The notes below the pieces were generated by a model. That model was not told the origin of the DNA. It was given only the letters and a program-made list of their open reading frames with translations, and did not search any database. DNA of 43,335 nucleotides, taken from Pseudoxanthomonas japonensis (lineage in GTDB: Bacteria; Pseudomonadota; Gammaproteobacteria; Xanthomonadales; Xanthomonadaceae). The position numbers and the translations under genes are program-made. The number at the start of each line of letters is the position of its first letter. Positions within the stretch are counted from its first letter, which is position 1. Of this stretch, positions 1 to 8,197 are shown piece after piece. The stretch spans positions 1 through 43,335 of the forward strand of contig NZ_PDWW01000032.1 in assembly GCF_010093445.1 (NCBI RefSeq), read 5' to 3'.

Positions 1-38
1 GACCCGCCCCCGTCCCAACCCCTAAAATTCGCGGCTCC

Positions 39-114
39 GCCGGAATAGCTCAGTTGGTAGAGCGGCGCATTCGTAATGCGTAGGTCGTAGGTTCGATTCC
101 TATTTCCGGCACCA
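39..114 (+). tRNA. tRNA-Thr (anticodon CGT)
   Basis: This is a complete 76-nt cloverleaf. The acceptor strand GCCGGAA (39-45) pairs with TTCCGGC (104-110), followed by an encoded ACCA end. The anticodon stem is 65-69 with 77-81 and the loop is TTCGTAA, which puts CGT at 72-74 and reads ACG threonine codons. The T-loop GTTCGATTC is canonical. A TAAAAT box at 23-28 may be its -10 element, but its -35 would lie at the very edge of the window. Confidence 0.97.
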
Positions 115-120
115 GTCGTG

Positions 121-152
121 ACAAGGCCCCGCTTCGGCGGGGCTTTGTTTTT
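121..152 (+). terminator. Rho-independent terminator after tRNA-Thr
   Basis: The stem GCCCCGC (126-132) and GCGGGGC (137-143) closes a TTCG tetraloop. It is extended outward by G-T, A-T, A-T, C-G and A-T pairs and runs into a T tract at 148-152. It lies 7 bases after the tRNA and separates it from radA. Confidence 0.9.
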
Positions 153-217
153 CCGGGTCTCGCCCGCGGAGACGGCGGGCCGATACAGTAGCCGCTCGCC
201 GTCCCGACAGGTTCCCC

Positions 218-1606
218 GTGGCCAAGACCTCCGCCAAGTCCCGCACCGCCTACGTCTGCACCGAATGCGGGGCGGAGCACAGCAAATGGCAGGGCCAATG
301 CGCCGACTGCGGCGCCTGGAACTCCCTCAGCGAGATCGTGCTGGAGCCCGCAGCGGGCGCCCCCGCCGCCGCTCGCCGCTCCGGCTGGGCCGGCAAGGCC
401 GAGGCGCCGAAGATCACCGCCCTGAAGGACGTCCGCCACAGCGAAGAAGCGCGCGTGAGCACCGGTATCGGCGAATTCGACCGCGTGCTGGGCGGCGGCC
501 TGGTGGAGGGCGCCGTGGTGCTGGTCGGTGGCGATCCCGGCATCGGCAAGTCCACCCTGCTGCTGCAGGCCCTGGCGCGTATGTCGGCCAGCCTGCCGGC
601 CCTGTACGTCACCGGCGAGGAATCGCTGGCCCAGGTCGCCGGCCGCGCCGTGCGCCTGGACCTGCCGCTGGACAACCTGCAGGCGCTGGCCGAGACCGGC
701 ATCGAGAACATCCTGCAGCACGCGTCGGTGGCACGGCCCAAGCTGATCGTCGCCGACTCCGTGCAGACCCTGTGGACCGAATCGCTGACCGCCGCCCCCG
801 GCTCCGTCAGCCAGGTGCGCGAGAGCGCCGCCCGGCTGGTGCGCTACGCCAAGGAGACCGGCACCGCCGTGTTCCTGGTCGGCCACGTCACCAAGGAAGG
901 CGGCATCGCCGGCCCGCGCGTGCTCGAGCACATGGTCGACGCCGTGCTGTATTTCGAAGGCGAGAGCGGCAGCCGCTTCCGCGTGCTGCGCGCGTTCAAG
1001 AACCGCTTCGGCGCGGTCAACGAACTGGGTGTGTTCGCCATGGGCGAGAAGGGCCTGAAGGAAGTGCCCAACCCCTCGGCGATCTTCCTGTCCGGCAGCG
1101 CCCAGCAGCCCGGCAGCTGCGTGATGGTCACCCGCGAGGGCACGCGCCCGCTGCTGGTGGAAGTGCAGGCGCTGGTCGACAGTTCGCCGCTGTCGAATCC
1201 GCGCCGCGTGGCGGTGGGCCTGGAACAGAACCGGCTGGCCATGCTGCTGGCCGTCCTGCACCGGCACGGTGGCGTGGTGGTCGGTGATCAGGATGTGTTC
1301 GTCAATGTGGTGGGCGGCATCCGCGTGCAGGAAACCGCGGCCGACCTTCCCGTGTTGCTGGCCGTGCTGTCTTCGCTGCGCGACCGACCGCTGGCCGAGA
1401 AGACGATCGCCTTCGGCGAAGTGGGCCTGTCGGGCGAGATCCGCCCCGTGCCGAACGGCGAGGAGCGCCTGCGCGAAGCGGCCACACACGGGTTCAAGCG
1501 CGCCATCGTGCCCAAGGGCAACGCGCCGAAGTCGGGCACGTTCAAGGGGCTGGAGGTCGTCGCGGTGGAACGGTTGTCGCAGGCGCTGGAAGCGGCGGCG
1601 GAGTAG
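218..1606 (+). CDS. radA: DNA repair protein RadA (Sms)
   Basis: This 462-residue cytosolic ATPase acts in recombinational repair by promoting branch migration of recombination intermediates. The N-terminus carries a four-cysteine zinc finger (C14, C17, C28, C31), as in the family. A RecA-like core follows, with a Walker A motif GGDPGIGKST at about residues 104-113 (K111) and the RadA signature KNRFG near residue 262. The C-terminal third matches the Lon-protease-like domain (VNVVGGIRVQETAADLPV onward), where RadA lacks protease activity. The length is normal for the family. The start is GTG at 218, chosen because the next residues AKTSAKSRTAYVCTECG match known RadA N-termini. It appears to be a single-gene unit between the tRNA-Thr terminator and a secreted hypothetical protein. 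Confidence 0.97.
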   Translation: MAKTSAKSRTAYVCTECGAEHSKWQGQCADCGAWNSLSEIVLEPAAGAPAAARRSGWAGKAEAPKITALKDVRHSEEARVSTGIGEFDRVLGGGLVEGAVVLVGGDPGIGKSTLLLQALARMSASLPALYVTGEESLAQVAGRAVRLDLPLDNLQALAETGIENILQHASVARPKLIVADSVQTLWTESLTAAPGSVSQVRESAARLVRYAKETGTAVFLVGHVTKEGGIAGPRVLEHMVDAVLYFEGESGSRFRVLRAFKNRFGAVNELGVFAMGEKGLKEVPNPSAIFLSGSAQQPGSCVMVTREGTRPLLVEVQALVDSSPLSNPRRVAVGLEQNRLAMLLAVLHRHGGVVVGDQDVFVNVVGGIRVQETAADLPVLLAVLSSLRDRPLAEKTIAFGEVGLSGEIRPVPNGEERLREAATHGFKRAIVPKGNAPKSGTFKGLEVVAVERLSQALEAAAE

Positions 1607-1678
1607 AGGCCGCGCAGCCCGGCGTGGCATGCTGGACGCGACCACGGCCAGTGGTCGTATGACGCCAAGGAGGCGACT

Positions 1679-2275
1679 GTGAAAGGAGTTTGCAGAGCGA
1701 TGTGGATGCGTGCGGTGTGGGTATCGGTGCTGTTGTCGATGGCGCTGAGTGTGTCCGCCCAGGACGTGGTGGATCGCCTGAAGGTGCCGGGACCCATCGG
1801 GTTTTCCGGCGAAACGTTCCGCCTCGCGTGGACCAGCAATCCCAGTGATCGTCTTTACAAGCAGGAGTACCTGCCCGCCGGCCAGACACTGGAACGCTAC
1901 GAAAGCATGCTGATGCTCGACCTGACCTTCGACGGCGCAACCCCGCGCCAGAAGGCGGCGGCGTTCGCCGCGACGCTGGACGCGCGCAAGTCCTCCGACC
2001 CGGTCGTGAACTACGAGGTGCTACTGGGCGACAACGGTGAGGTGATCCTCGACTTCCTGCTGTCCGCCAAGCCGGCGGGCGGCGACCTAATCGTCGAATG
2101 GAACGCCTACCGCTACAGCACTCTGGGCGATGGTGTGCAGATGGTGGGCATCAGCCGGCGTGCCTACGGCGACGCGGCGGAGGACTTCCTGCGCCATCGG
2201 CTCAAGGCGTTGCGGGAACACGACATCCGCGCGCTGGCGGCGCTGGAACTTCGTGCGACGCTGCCGGCGAAATAG
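1679..2275 (+). CDS. Secreted or periplasmic hypothetical protein
   Basis: I do not recognise this 198-residue protein. The N-terminus is a convincing Sec signal peptide: a basic start, a hydrophobic core WVSVLLSMALSV, then SVSA with likely cleavage after residue 27. The mature part is mixed alpha/beta without repeats, membrane segments or cysteines that stand out. GTG at 1679 is favoured because AAGGAGG (1667-1673) sits about 5 bases upstream. ATG at 1700 is an alternative with its own AAGGAG at 1683-1688, and the signal peptide is intact from either start. It follows radA by 72 bases and converges on the ypjD-like gene. Its function is unknown. Confidence 0.8.
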   Translation: MKGVCRAMWMRAVWVSVLLSMALSVSAQDVVDRLKVPGPIGFSGETFRLAWTSNPSDRLYKQEYLPAGQTLERYESMLMLDLTFDGATPRQKAAAFAATLDARKSSDPVVNYEVLLGDNGEVILDFLLSAKPAGGDLIVEWNAYRYSTLGDGVQMVGISRRAYGDAAEDFLRHRLKALREHDIRALAALELRATLPAK

Positions 2276-2286
2276 GCTGGTTGGCG

Positions 2287-2312
2287 GAGGCGGGGTGGCT
2301 CAAGCCCGCCTC
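2287..2312. terminator. Hairpin between convergent genes
   Basis: GAGGCGGG (2287-2294) pairs perfectly with CCCGCCTC (2305-2312) across a 10-nt loop. It overlaps the stop codon of the ypjD-like gene. There is no clear T tract on either side, so terminator activity is only plausible. Confidence 0.4.
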
Positions 2313-3091
2313 AACACCATTTCATAGACGAACTTGCTGCCGAAGAACGCCAGCAGCAACAGCACCATCGCGGCGAGCGTCCAGTGCACGGCCTTGGCGC
2401 CGCGCCAGCCGTAGCGCCAGCGGCCGACCAGCAGGGCGCCGAACGCCAGCCACGACATCACGCTGAGCACGGTCTTGTGGCTGAGCTTCTGCGCCAGGAA
2501 GTTCTCCACGAACAGCACGCCGGTCAGCAGCGTGGCGGTCAGCAGGATGAAGCCGACCGTGATCGTGCGGAACAGCAGGTCTTCCAGTTCGGTCAGCGGC
2601 GGCAGCGCGCGCAGCCACAGATGGAATTCGCGCCGGCGCAAGGCACGTTCCTGCGCCCACAGCATCACCGCCAGCAACGCGGCGATCGCCAGCGCGGCGT
2701 AGGCCAGCAAGGCCAGCCACGCATGCAGTTGCAGGCGCCAGTCCAGCCCGCTCGCGGCCTGGTGGCCGTAGACGTGGTAGATCGCCAGCAGTGCCGCGGC
2801 CAGCGGGAAGGCGACCACGCCGAGCGCGGCCATGCGGCCCTGGATCGCGACCAGCAGCGTCATCACCGCCATGCCCAGCGACACCAGCGACAGCGCGGCG
2901 AAGAAGTGCATGTCCGGCCCGCCAGGCGTACGCCACGCGACCAGCAGGTGGTAGGTGCCGTGCAGGATCACCGCCCCGAGCGCCGGCCAGACCCACGGAC
3001 GCGGGGCATCGCCGGTGTCGCGGGCCACGGAACGGACCAGCAGGCCGGCGGCCAGCAGGTAGAGCGCGACGGCGATGAGAATCAGTGTCAT
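2300..3091 (-). CDS. ypjD: YpjD-like inner membrane protein (CcsA/cytochrome c assembly family)
   Basis: This 263-residue polytopic membrane protein has about eight hydrophobic segments (for example LILIAVALYLLAAGLLV at the N-terminus and AAMVLLLLAFFGSKFV at the C-terminus). It belongs to the cytochrome c assembly (CcsA/CcmC-like) superfamily. Histidines in HGTYHLL, IYHVYGHQ and SHKTVLS fall at membrane edges, as expected for this fold. In E. coli and many gammaproteobacteria the ypjD gene lies back to back with ffh, and the same divergent layout is seen here with a 114-base spacer. The start ATG is at 3091-3089. Its biochemical role is not established in the family, and I infer nothing beyond a heme-handling-type membrane protein. 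Confidence 0.85.
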   Translation of the reverse strand: MTLILIAVALYLLAAGLLVRSVARDTGDAPRPWVWPALGAVILHGTYHLLVAWRTPGGPDMHFFAALSLVSLGMAVMTLLVAIQGRMAALGVVAFPLAAALLAIYHVYGHQAASGLDWRLQLHAWLALLAYAALAIAALLAVMLWAQERALRRREFHLWLRALPPLTELEDLLFRTITVGFILLTATLLTGVLFVENFLAQKLSHKTVLSVMSWLAFGALLVGRWRYGWRGAKAVHWTLAAMVLLLLAFFGSKFVYEMVLRRA

Positions 3092-3167
3092 CGGAGAAGT
3101 GTCGCACAGCGGCCACGCACGGCGCAGCGTCCGGACGACGCGGGACGGGCATGGCGGGCGGGACCGC

Positions 3168-3173
3168 TATAAT
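3168..3173 (+). promoter_or_regulatory. Perfect -10 box of probable ffh promoter
   Basis: TATAAT lies 33 bases upstream of the ffh start in the ypjD-ffh divergent spacer. No good -35 match is visible 16-18 bases upstream, so only the -10 element is called. Confidence 0.5.
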
Positions 3174-3205
3174 CGCCGTCCGTTTTCCCTGGTCCTGCCT
3201 GCCCC

Positions 3206-4576
3206 ATGTTCGAATCCCTGACCCAGCGACTCTCCGGCACCATCGAGCGCCTGCGTGGCCGCGGCCGCCTGAGCGAGGAGAACATCCGCGAGGCTACCCG
3301 CGAAGTGCGCATCGCCCTGCTGGAGGCCGACGTGGCCCTGCCGGTGGTGCAGGCGCTGATCGAGCGAATCAAGGTGCGTGCCGTCGGCCAGGAAGTGCTG
3401 AAGTCGCTGACCCCCGGCCAGGCGCTGATCAAGGTCGTTCGCGACGAGCTGACCGCGGTGATGGGCTCGCAGGCCAGCGACCTCAACCTCAACGTGCCCG
3501 CGCCCGCCGTCATCCTGATGGCCGGCCTGCAGGGCGCCGGCAAGACCACCACCGTCGGCAAGCTGGCCAAGCACCTGCGCGAGAAGCGCAAGAAGAAGGT
3601 CATGGTGGTCAGCGCCGACGTCTACCGTCCGGCCGCCATCGAGCAGCTGAAGACGCTGGCCCAGCAGGTGGACGTGCTGTTCTTCCCGTCGGATGCGGGG
3701 CAGAAGCCCGAGGCCATCGTGCGTGCCGCCATCGACGACGCGAAGAAGTCCTTCGTGGACGTGCTGCTGGTCGACACCGCCGGCCGCCTGGCGATCGACG
3801 AGGCCATGATGGCCGAGATCAAGGCGCTGCACGCCGCGGTCAAGCCGGTGGAGACGCTGTTCGTCGTCGACGCCATGACCGGCCAGGACGCGGCCAACAC
3901 CGCCAAGGCCTTCAGCGAAGCACTGCCGCTGACCGGCGTGGTGCTGACCAAGACCGACGGCGATGCGCGCGGCGGTGCGGCGCTGTCGGTGCGCTACATC
4001 ACCGGCAAGCCGATCAAGTTCATCGGCGTGGGCGAGAAGCCCGACGGCCTGGACGTGTTCCACCCCGAGCGCGTCGCCAACCGCATCCTCGACATGGGCG
4101 ACGTGCTGTCGCTGGTCGAGCAGGTCGAGCAGAACGTCGACCGCGAGAAGGCCGAGAAGCTCGCCGCCAAGGTCATCAAGGGCAAGAAGTTCGACCTCAA
4201 CGACATGCGCGACCAGCTGGAGCAGATGCAGAACATGGGCGGCATCAGCGGCCTAATGGACAAGCTGCCCGGCATGGGCCAGATCCCCGAGCACGTGAAG
4301 CAGCAGGTGCAGCAGGGCAAGGAGGTGCCGCGCATGATCGCCATCATCAATTCGATGACGAAGAAGGAACGCCGCAACCCGGCGCTGCTCAACGGCTCGC
4401 GCCGTGCGCGCATCGCCAAGGGCGCGGGCCTGACGCCGGCCGACGTCAACAAGCTGATGAAGCAGTACCAGCAGATGGAAAAGATGATGGGCAAGCTGGC
4501 CGGCGGTGGCATGAAGGGCATGATGCGCAACATGAAGAGCATGATGGGTGGCCGCGGCGGCATGCCGTTCCGTTGA
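3206..4576 (+). CDS. ffh: Signal recognition particle protein Ffh
   Basis: This 456-residue SRP54 GTPase binds 4.5S RNA and signal sequences of nascent membrane proteins and delivers ribosomes to FtsY. The N-domain helices occupy residues 1-90. The G domain has the P-loop GLQGAGKTT (about 104-112), DVYRPAAIEQL, the DTAGR switch (near 190) and TKTDGDARGG. The C-terminal M domain is rich in methionine (MQNMGGISGLMDKLPGMGQ and a Met/Gly-rich tail MKGMMRNMKSMMGGRGGM), the usual signal-sequence groove and RNA-binding region. The length and ends are typical. ATG at 3206 follows a perfect TATAAT. A large hairpin follows the stop codon by 11 bases. Confidence 0.98.
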   Translation: MFESLTQRLSGTIERLRGRGRLSEENIREATREVRIALLEADVALPVVQALIERIKVRAVGQEVLKSLTPGQALIKVVRDELTAVMGSQASDLNLNVPAPAVILMAGLQGAGKTTTVGKLAKHLREKRKKKVMVVSADVYRPAAIEQLKTLAQQVDVLFFPSDAGQKPEAIVRAAIDDAKKSFVDVLLVDTAGRLAIDEAMMAEIKALHAAVKPVETLFVVDAMTGQDAANTAKAFSEALPLTGVVLTKTDGDARGGAALSVRYITGKPIKFIGVGEKPDGLDVFHPERVANRILDMGDVLSLVEQVEQNVDREKAEKLAAKVIKGKKFDLNDMRDQLEQMQNMGGISGLMDKLPGMGQIPEHVKQQVQQGKEVPRMIAIINSMTKKERRNPALLNGSRRARIAKGAGLTPADVNKLMKQYQQMEKMMGKLAGGGMKGMMRNMKSMMGGRGGMPFR

Positions 4577-4587
4577 GTCGTGTTTTT

Positions 4588-4675
4588 CTGTAGGAGCGAC
4601 GTGAGTCGCGACCGGATCCTGTCGGTCTCCATGGTGTGTCCGTTCTCGCGGTCGCGACTCACGTCGCTCCTACAG
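4588..4675. repeat. REP-like element: 26-bp perfect inverted repeat
   Basis: The left arm at 4588-4613 and the right arm at 4650-4675 are perfect reverse complements over 26 bases, separated by 36 bases. The core of each arm is TAGGAGCGACGTGAGTCGCG. Short repeats with this sequence are scattered through Xanthomonadaceae and Pseudomonas genomes between genes (family knowledge). The paired arms form a strong hairpin after ffh and probably end or stabilise its transcript. Only this one pair is present in the window. Confidence 0.85.
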
Positions 4676-4695
4676 GGGAACCAGGAGTCGCTTGC

Positions 4696-5496
4696 ATGAC
4701 CTCGGCCTTCCTCAACGGCAAGCCCGCCACCGCCGACGACCTGCGAGCGCTGGCGTTGGCCAACTACGGTCACTTCACCTCGATGCAGGTGCGCGACGGC
4801 GCGGTGCAGGGCCGCGCGCTGCACCGGCAGAGGCTTGAGGAAGCGACCTTCATCCTGTTCGGCACGCCGCTGGACGGCAACGATGCGTTGAAGCAGGCAG
4901 CGCAGGCGATGGAGCGTGCCGGCCTGCGCGATGCGTCGGTCCGCATCACCGTGTTCTCCACGCGCTTCGATTACCGCGACCCCGCACGCGTCGTCGCGCC
5001 CGACGTGCTGGTGACATTGTCGCCGGCCGCCTCGGGTGACAAGCCGGCGCTGCGGGTGAAGTCGTATCCGTTCGTCCGCCCGCTGCCGCAGGTCAAGCAC
5101 GTAGGCACGTTCCCGTTGTTCCACTACCGCAGGCAGGCCCTGGCGGACGGCTACGACGACGCGCTGTTCGTCGATCCGGCGGGGCAGGTGGTCGAGGGGT
5201 CGATCTGGAACCTGGGCCTGTGGGACGGCCAGTCGGTCGTCTGGCCCGAGGGGCCGGCGCTGCGGGGTACGGCGGAGCGACTGCTCCAGATGGCGCTGGA
5301 AGAGGCAGGGGTCCCGCAGCGGCGCGCCACGGTCAGGCGGGACGAACTGGGGGACTTCCGGGCCGGATTCGCCTGCAATGCCAGTGGTTTGCAGGCGGTG
5401 GAGGCGGTCGATGCCGTCGCATGGGGGGCTGATATCGCCCTGATGGCACGTGTGCGGGCAGCGCTGGACCCGGTCCCGTGGACGCCCGTGGGCTGA
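4696..5496 (+). CDS. Aminotransferase class IV family protein (aminodeoxychorismate lyase-like)
   Basis: This 266-residue PLP enzyme has the fold of branched-chain aminotransferases, D-amino-acid aminotransferases and 4-amino-4-deoxychorismate lyase. The conserved block VKHVGTFPLFHYRRQALADGYDDALFVD holds the candidate Schiff-base lysine (QVKH). The signature VVEGSIWNLGLWDG carries the Glu that contacts the pyridine nitrogen. The length suits PabC-type enzymes, but substrate cannot be told from sequence, so no symbol is given. The start at 4696 (MTSAFLNGK) has AGGAG at 4683-4687. An upstream in-frame start at 4636 would lie inside the REP element and is rejected. The gene stands alone between the REP element and the rpsP promoter. 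Confidence 0.85.
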   Translation: MTSAFLNGKPATADDLRALALANYGHFTSMQVRDGAVQGRALHRQRLEEATFILFGTPLDGNDALKQAAQAMERAGLRDASVRITVFSTRFDYRDPARVVAPDVLVTLSPAASGDKPALRVKSYPFVRPLPQVKHVGTFPLFHYRRQALADGYDDALFVDPAGQVVEGSIWNLGLWDGQSVVWPEGPALRGTAERLLQMALEEAGVPQRRATVRRDELGDFRAGFACNASGLQAVEAVDAVAWGADIALMARVRAALDPVPWTPVG

Positions 5497-5546
5497 CCCG
5501 CCGGATCACCGGTCCCCGCGGGGTTTTCCTGACCGATTCAATGGCT

Positions 5547-5552
5547 TAGAAT
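5547..5552 (+). promoter_or_regulatory. Probable -10 box of the rpsP operon promoter
   Basis: TAGAAT followed by a G/C-rich stretch lies 50 bases before rpsP. The same TAGAAT box occurs before rplS (7269-7274). The -35 region (around TTTTCC, 5524-5529) is weak. A G/C-rich discriminator is typical of growth-rate-controlled ribosomal promoters. Confidence 0.4.
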
Positions 5553-5601
5553 AGCCGGCTTACCTCGCCATTCTGGCGACTGGGCAACACTGGAAAACAC
5601 C

Positions 5602-5859
5602 ATGGTCAAGATCCGTCTCACCCGCGGCGGCGCGAAGAAGCGCCCCTTCTACCACATCATCGTGACCGACTCGCGCAGCGCGCGTGACGGCCGCAACATC
5701 GAGCGCGTGGGTTACTACAACCCGGTCGCCGCCGGCGCCGAAAAGCGCGTCGAACTCGACATCGCCCGTGTCGACCATTGGGTCGGCAACGGCGCGCAGC
5801 TGACCGAGAAGGTCCGCAACCTGTACAAGGAAGTCGCCAAGTCCGCCACGGCGGCCTGA
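5602..5859 (+). CDS. rpsP: 30S ribosomal protein S16
   Basis: This 85-residue ribosomal protein binds 16S rRNA in the 5' domain of the small subunit. The N-terminus [20 protein letters not shown] is the family signature and ERVGYYNP follows as usual. It is the first gene of rpsP-rimM-trmD-rplS, the conserved gammaproteobacterial order. The rimM start lies 38 bases after its stop. Confidence 0.98.
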   Translation: MVKIRLTRGGAKKRPFYHIIVTDSRSARDGRNIERVGYYNPVAAGAEKRVELDIARVDHWVGNGAQLTEKVRNLYKEVAKSATAA

Positions 5860-5897
5860 GTGACCAGGCCGCGCGCATCGCGCGGCCGTTTGTTCGC

Positions 5898-6425
5898 ATG
5901 AACACCGAGCGCCCACCGACCCCGCAGAAAATGATTCTGCTGGGAAGGCTTCTGGGCGCTTTTGGCGTGCGCGGCCAGATCAAGATCGAATCCTGGACCG
6001 AGCCGCGCGACGCCATCTTCCGCTACCAGCCGTGGACGTTGCGCGATGCCGCCGGCGTCGAGCGCGAGCTGAGCGGTGCGCGCGGCAAGGCCTCGGGCAA
6101 GCATCTGGTGGCGACGCTGCCGGGTGTGGAAGACCGCGACCAGGTGGAAGCGATGCACGGGCAGGAAATCCTCGTCCCGCGCGCCGCATTGCCGCCGCCG
6201 AGCGCGGGCGAGTTCTACTGGGTCGATCTGGAAGGCCTGCGTGTCTTCCATGTCGACGGCACCGATTTCGGCACCGTTTCGCACCTGTTTTCGACCGGCG
6301 CCAACGATGTGCTGGTCGCGCGCGGCGATCGCGAGCGTCTGATTCCGTTCGTCGAACCCGACTACGTGCGCTCGGTGGATTTCGAGGCTGGCGTGGTCAC
6401 CGTCGACTGGGATCCTGACTTCTAG
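5898..6425 (+). CDS. rimM: 16S rRNA processing protein RimM
   Basis: This 175-residue assembly factor binds S19 and helps mature the head of the 30S subunit. The N-terminal RimM beta-barrel starts at [22 protein letters not shown], the usual signature. The C-terminal PRC-barrel covers [23 protein letters not shown] to the end. ATG at 5898 was chosen because residues just after it ([18 protein letters not shown]) lead straight into the domain; an upstream in-frame start would overlap rpsP by more than 80 bases. It is cotranscribed with rpsP and trmD. Confidence 0.96.
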   Translation: MNTERPPTPQKMILLGRLLGAFGVRGQIKIESWTEPRDAIFRYQPWTLRDAAGVERELSGARGKASGKHLVATLPGVEDRDQVEAMHGQEILVPRAALPPPSAGEFYWVDLEGLRVFHVDGTDFGTVSHLFSTGANDVLVARGDRERLIPFVEPDYVRSVDFEAGVVTVDWDPDF

Positions 6426-6488
6426 CCGCCTCGCAGGCGACCGCACACGCGGGTACCCTGCGTTCCAAACGAGTTGCAGCCGATCGCC

Positions 6489-7247
6489 ATGCGCATCGAC
6501 GTCATGACCCTGTTCCCCGACTTTATCGCCCAGGCCGCGGCCGTGGGCGTGGTGGGACGTGCGCAGGAGCGGGGATTGTTGTCGCTGCACGGCTGGAATC
6601 CGCGCGACTACGCCAGTGGCGGCTACCGGCGGGTCGACGACCGTCCGTTCGGCGGCGGCCCGGGCATGGTGATGATGATCGAGCCGCTGCAGGCCTGCCT
6701 GTCGGCAGTCCGGGCCGCGGATGCAGCGCCGGCCCCGCTGATCTACCTGAGCCCGCAGGGCACGCCGCTGACGCAGAAGAAGGCGCGCGAACTGGCCGCG
6801 CTGCCACGCATGATCCTGCTGTGCGGGCGCTACGAAGGCGTGGACGAGCGTTTCCTTGAGGCCGAAGTGGACGAGGAGATTTCCATCGGCGACTACGTGC
6901 TGTCCGGCGGCGAGCTGGCCGCAGCGGTGCTCATCGACGCGGTCGGCCGGCTGCAGGACGGTGCGCTGAACGATGCCGATTCGGCCGTGCAGGACAGTTT
7001 CGAGGGCGATGGTCTGCTGGACTGCCCGCATTTCACCCACCCGTCCCGCCATCCGTTGGGCGAGGTGCCGGCCGTGCTGCGTTCGGGCGACCACGCCGCC
7101 ATCGCCCGCTGGCGGCGGCAGCAGGCCTTGGGCCGGACCTGGTTGAGGCGGCCCGATTTGCTGGACGAAGCCGGCCTGTCCAAGGCCGACAAGGCCCTGC
7201 TGGCGGCGTTCCGGGCTGGCCTGGCAGGCGGCGACGGGGCAGGGTAG
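6489..7247 (+). CDS. trmD: tRNA (guanine-37-N1)-methyltransferase TrmD
   Basis: This 252-residue SPOUT methyltransferase uses SAM to methylate G37 next to the anticodon and prevents +1 frameshifts. The N-terminus [12 protein letters not shown] is characteristic. [13 protein letters not shown] and the knotted SAM-binding region [12 protein letters not shown] through [17 protein letters not shown] are intact. ATG at 6489 is preferred over an in-frame TTG at 6474 because it gives the standard N-terminus. It lies 63 bases after rimM and 149 bases before rplS. Confidence 0.97.
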   Translation: MRIDVMTLFPDFIAQAAAVGVVGRAQERGLLSLHGWNPRDYASGGYRRVDDRPFGGGPGMVMMIEPLQACLSAVRAADAAPAPLIYLSPQGTPLTQKKARELAALPRMILLCGRYEGVDERFLEAEVDEEISIGDYVLSGGELAAAVLIDAVGRLQDGALNDADSAVQDSFEGDGLLDCPHFTHPSRHPLGEVPAVLRSGDHAAIARWRRQQALGRTWLRRPDLLDEAGLSKADKALLAAFRAGLAGGDGAG

Positions 7248-7268
7248 CCAGCCCGGCCGGGAATCCGG

Positions 7269-7274
7269 TAGAAT
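7269..7274 (+). promoter_or_regulatory. Possible internal promoter (-10 box) for rplS
   Basis: TAGAAT followed by GCGCGACCC, a G/C-rich discriminator, lies in the 149-base trmD-rplS spacer. A small hairpin (GGGCG 7286-7290 with CGCCC 7296-7300) follows at once and would be at the 5' end of the leader. The -35 region is weak. This suggests rplS has its own promoter besides operon read-through. Confidence 0.4.
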
Positions 7275-7396
7275 GCGCGACCCTTGGGCGGTTCTCGCCC
7301 GGGATCCCATAAGAATATCGTGCAGCGCAATCCGGCGACTGCATCAGTTTTCCGCTGTCGCAAGACACGATCACGCATACAAGCATTGGTGCCAAC

Positions 7397-7798
7397 ATGA
7401 GCAAGCTCCTCCAGGAATTCGAAGCCTCCCAGATCACGCGCGAGCTGCCCGCGTTCGGCCCCGGTGACACCGTGGTCGTCAACGTGAAGGTCAAGGAAGG
7501 CAACCGCGAGCGCGTGCAGGCGTACGAAGGCGTCGTCATCGCCAAGAAGAACGCCGGCCTGAACTCCGCCTTCACCGTCCGCAAGATCTCGCACGGCTAC
7601 GGCGTCGAGCGCGTCTTCCAGACCCACAGCGCCTCGATCGACTCGGTCGAAGTGAAGCGCCGCGGCAAGGTCCGCGCCGGCAAGCTGTATTACCTGCGCG
7701 ACCTGGAAGGCAAGGCTGCCCGCATCAAGGAAGACCTGGCCGCCAATGCCGCCGCCAAGGCCGCCCGCCAGGCTGCTGCTGCCGCTGCCGCCGAGTAA
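7397..7798 (+). CDS. rplS: 50S ribosomal protein L19
   Basis: This 133-residue protein lies at the 30S-50S interface. The family core is present: [44 protein letters not shown]-type strand and [13 protein letters not shown], then [17 protein letters not shown]. The C-terminal tail is extended with an Ala-rich basic segment ([19 protein letters not shown]), seen in many Xanthomonadaceae. It is the last gene of the operon and is followed by a perfect hairpin. Confidence 0.98.
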   Translation: MSKLLQEFEASQITRELPAFGPGDTVVVNVKVKEGNRERVQAYEGVVIAKKNAGLNSAFTVRKISHGYGVERVFQTHSASIDSVEVKRRGKVRAGKLYYLRDLEGKAARIKEDLAANAAAKAARQAAAAAAAE

Positions 7799-7820
7799 TC
7801 CGGCGCAAGCGCATCGCAGG

Positions 7821-7850
7821 AACGGCCACCTCCGGGTGGCCGTTCGCGTT
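7821..7850 (+). terminator. Terminator after the rpsP operon
   Basis: AACGGCCACC (7821-7830) pairs perfectly with GGTGGCCGTT (7835-7844) across a TCCG tetraloop. A short T-rich stretch (GCGTTTC) follows. It sits 23 bases after the rplS stop. Confidence 0.7.
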
Positions 7851-7902
7851 TCCGTCGGAGGCATTCCGGTGCAGACTGGCGTCCACGGCAACGGAGCGCG
7901 CC

Positions 7903-8175
7903 ATGCACCCGAAGCGAGTCCTTCCCCTAGGCGTCATCCTGATGCTCGCGGCCTGCGCGAGCGACCCGGTGGCGGCAAACGATCCCCACGTCGCGGCGCC
8001 GTTCGCCTGGTGCGCAGACGAGGCACGCGCCGCCGCTTCGCAACCGATGCCGAAGAACGCCACCGCCACGCAGCGACAGGCGGCACGCGATTTCCACATG
8101 TCCAAGGCTTGCCAGCGTACGTACGAGCACAAGGCTGAGCTGCCGATTCCCGCCGTCCCTTCGCGCCTGCCCTGA
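7903..8175 (+). CDS. Small putative lipoprotein, hypothetical
   Basis: This 90-residue protein begins MHPKRVLPLGVILMLAAC, a short basic N-terminus and hydrophobic core that end in a lipobox (LAAC, lipidated Cys18). It is therefore predicted to be exported and anchored in a membrane. Two further cysteines (in FAWCADEA and SKACQRTY) could form a disulfide in the periplasm. I do not recognise the family and infer no function. GGAG about 10 bases before the ATG supports the start. It lies 22 bases before hslR and may be cotranscribed with it. Confidence 0.7.
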   Translation: MHPKRVLPLGVILMLAACASDPVAANDPHVAAPFAWCADEARAAASQPMPKNATATQRQAARDFHMSKACQRTYEHKAELPIPAVPSRLP

Positions 8176-8197
8176 GGCGACCGTACGTCTTGTTCCG

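Noticed and set aside
4636..4695. An upstream start for the class IV aminotransferase.
   Set aside because: It would translate through the REP inverted repeat, and a good ribosome site precedes the ATG at 4696.
7248..7396. A possible ribosomal-protein leader RNA before rplS.
   Set aside because: Only a 5-bp hairpin is visible, and I cannot match it to a known L19 leader structure.
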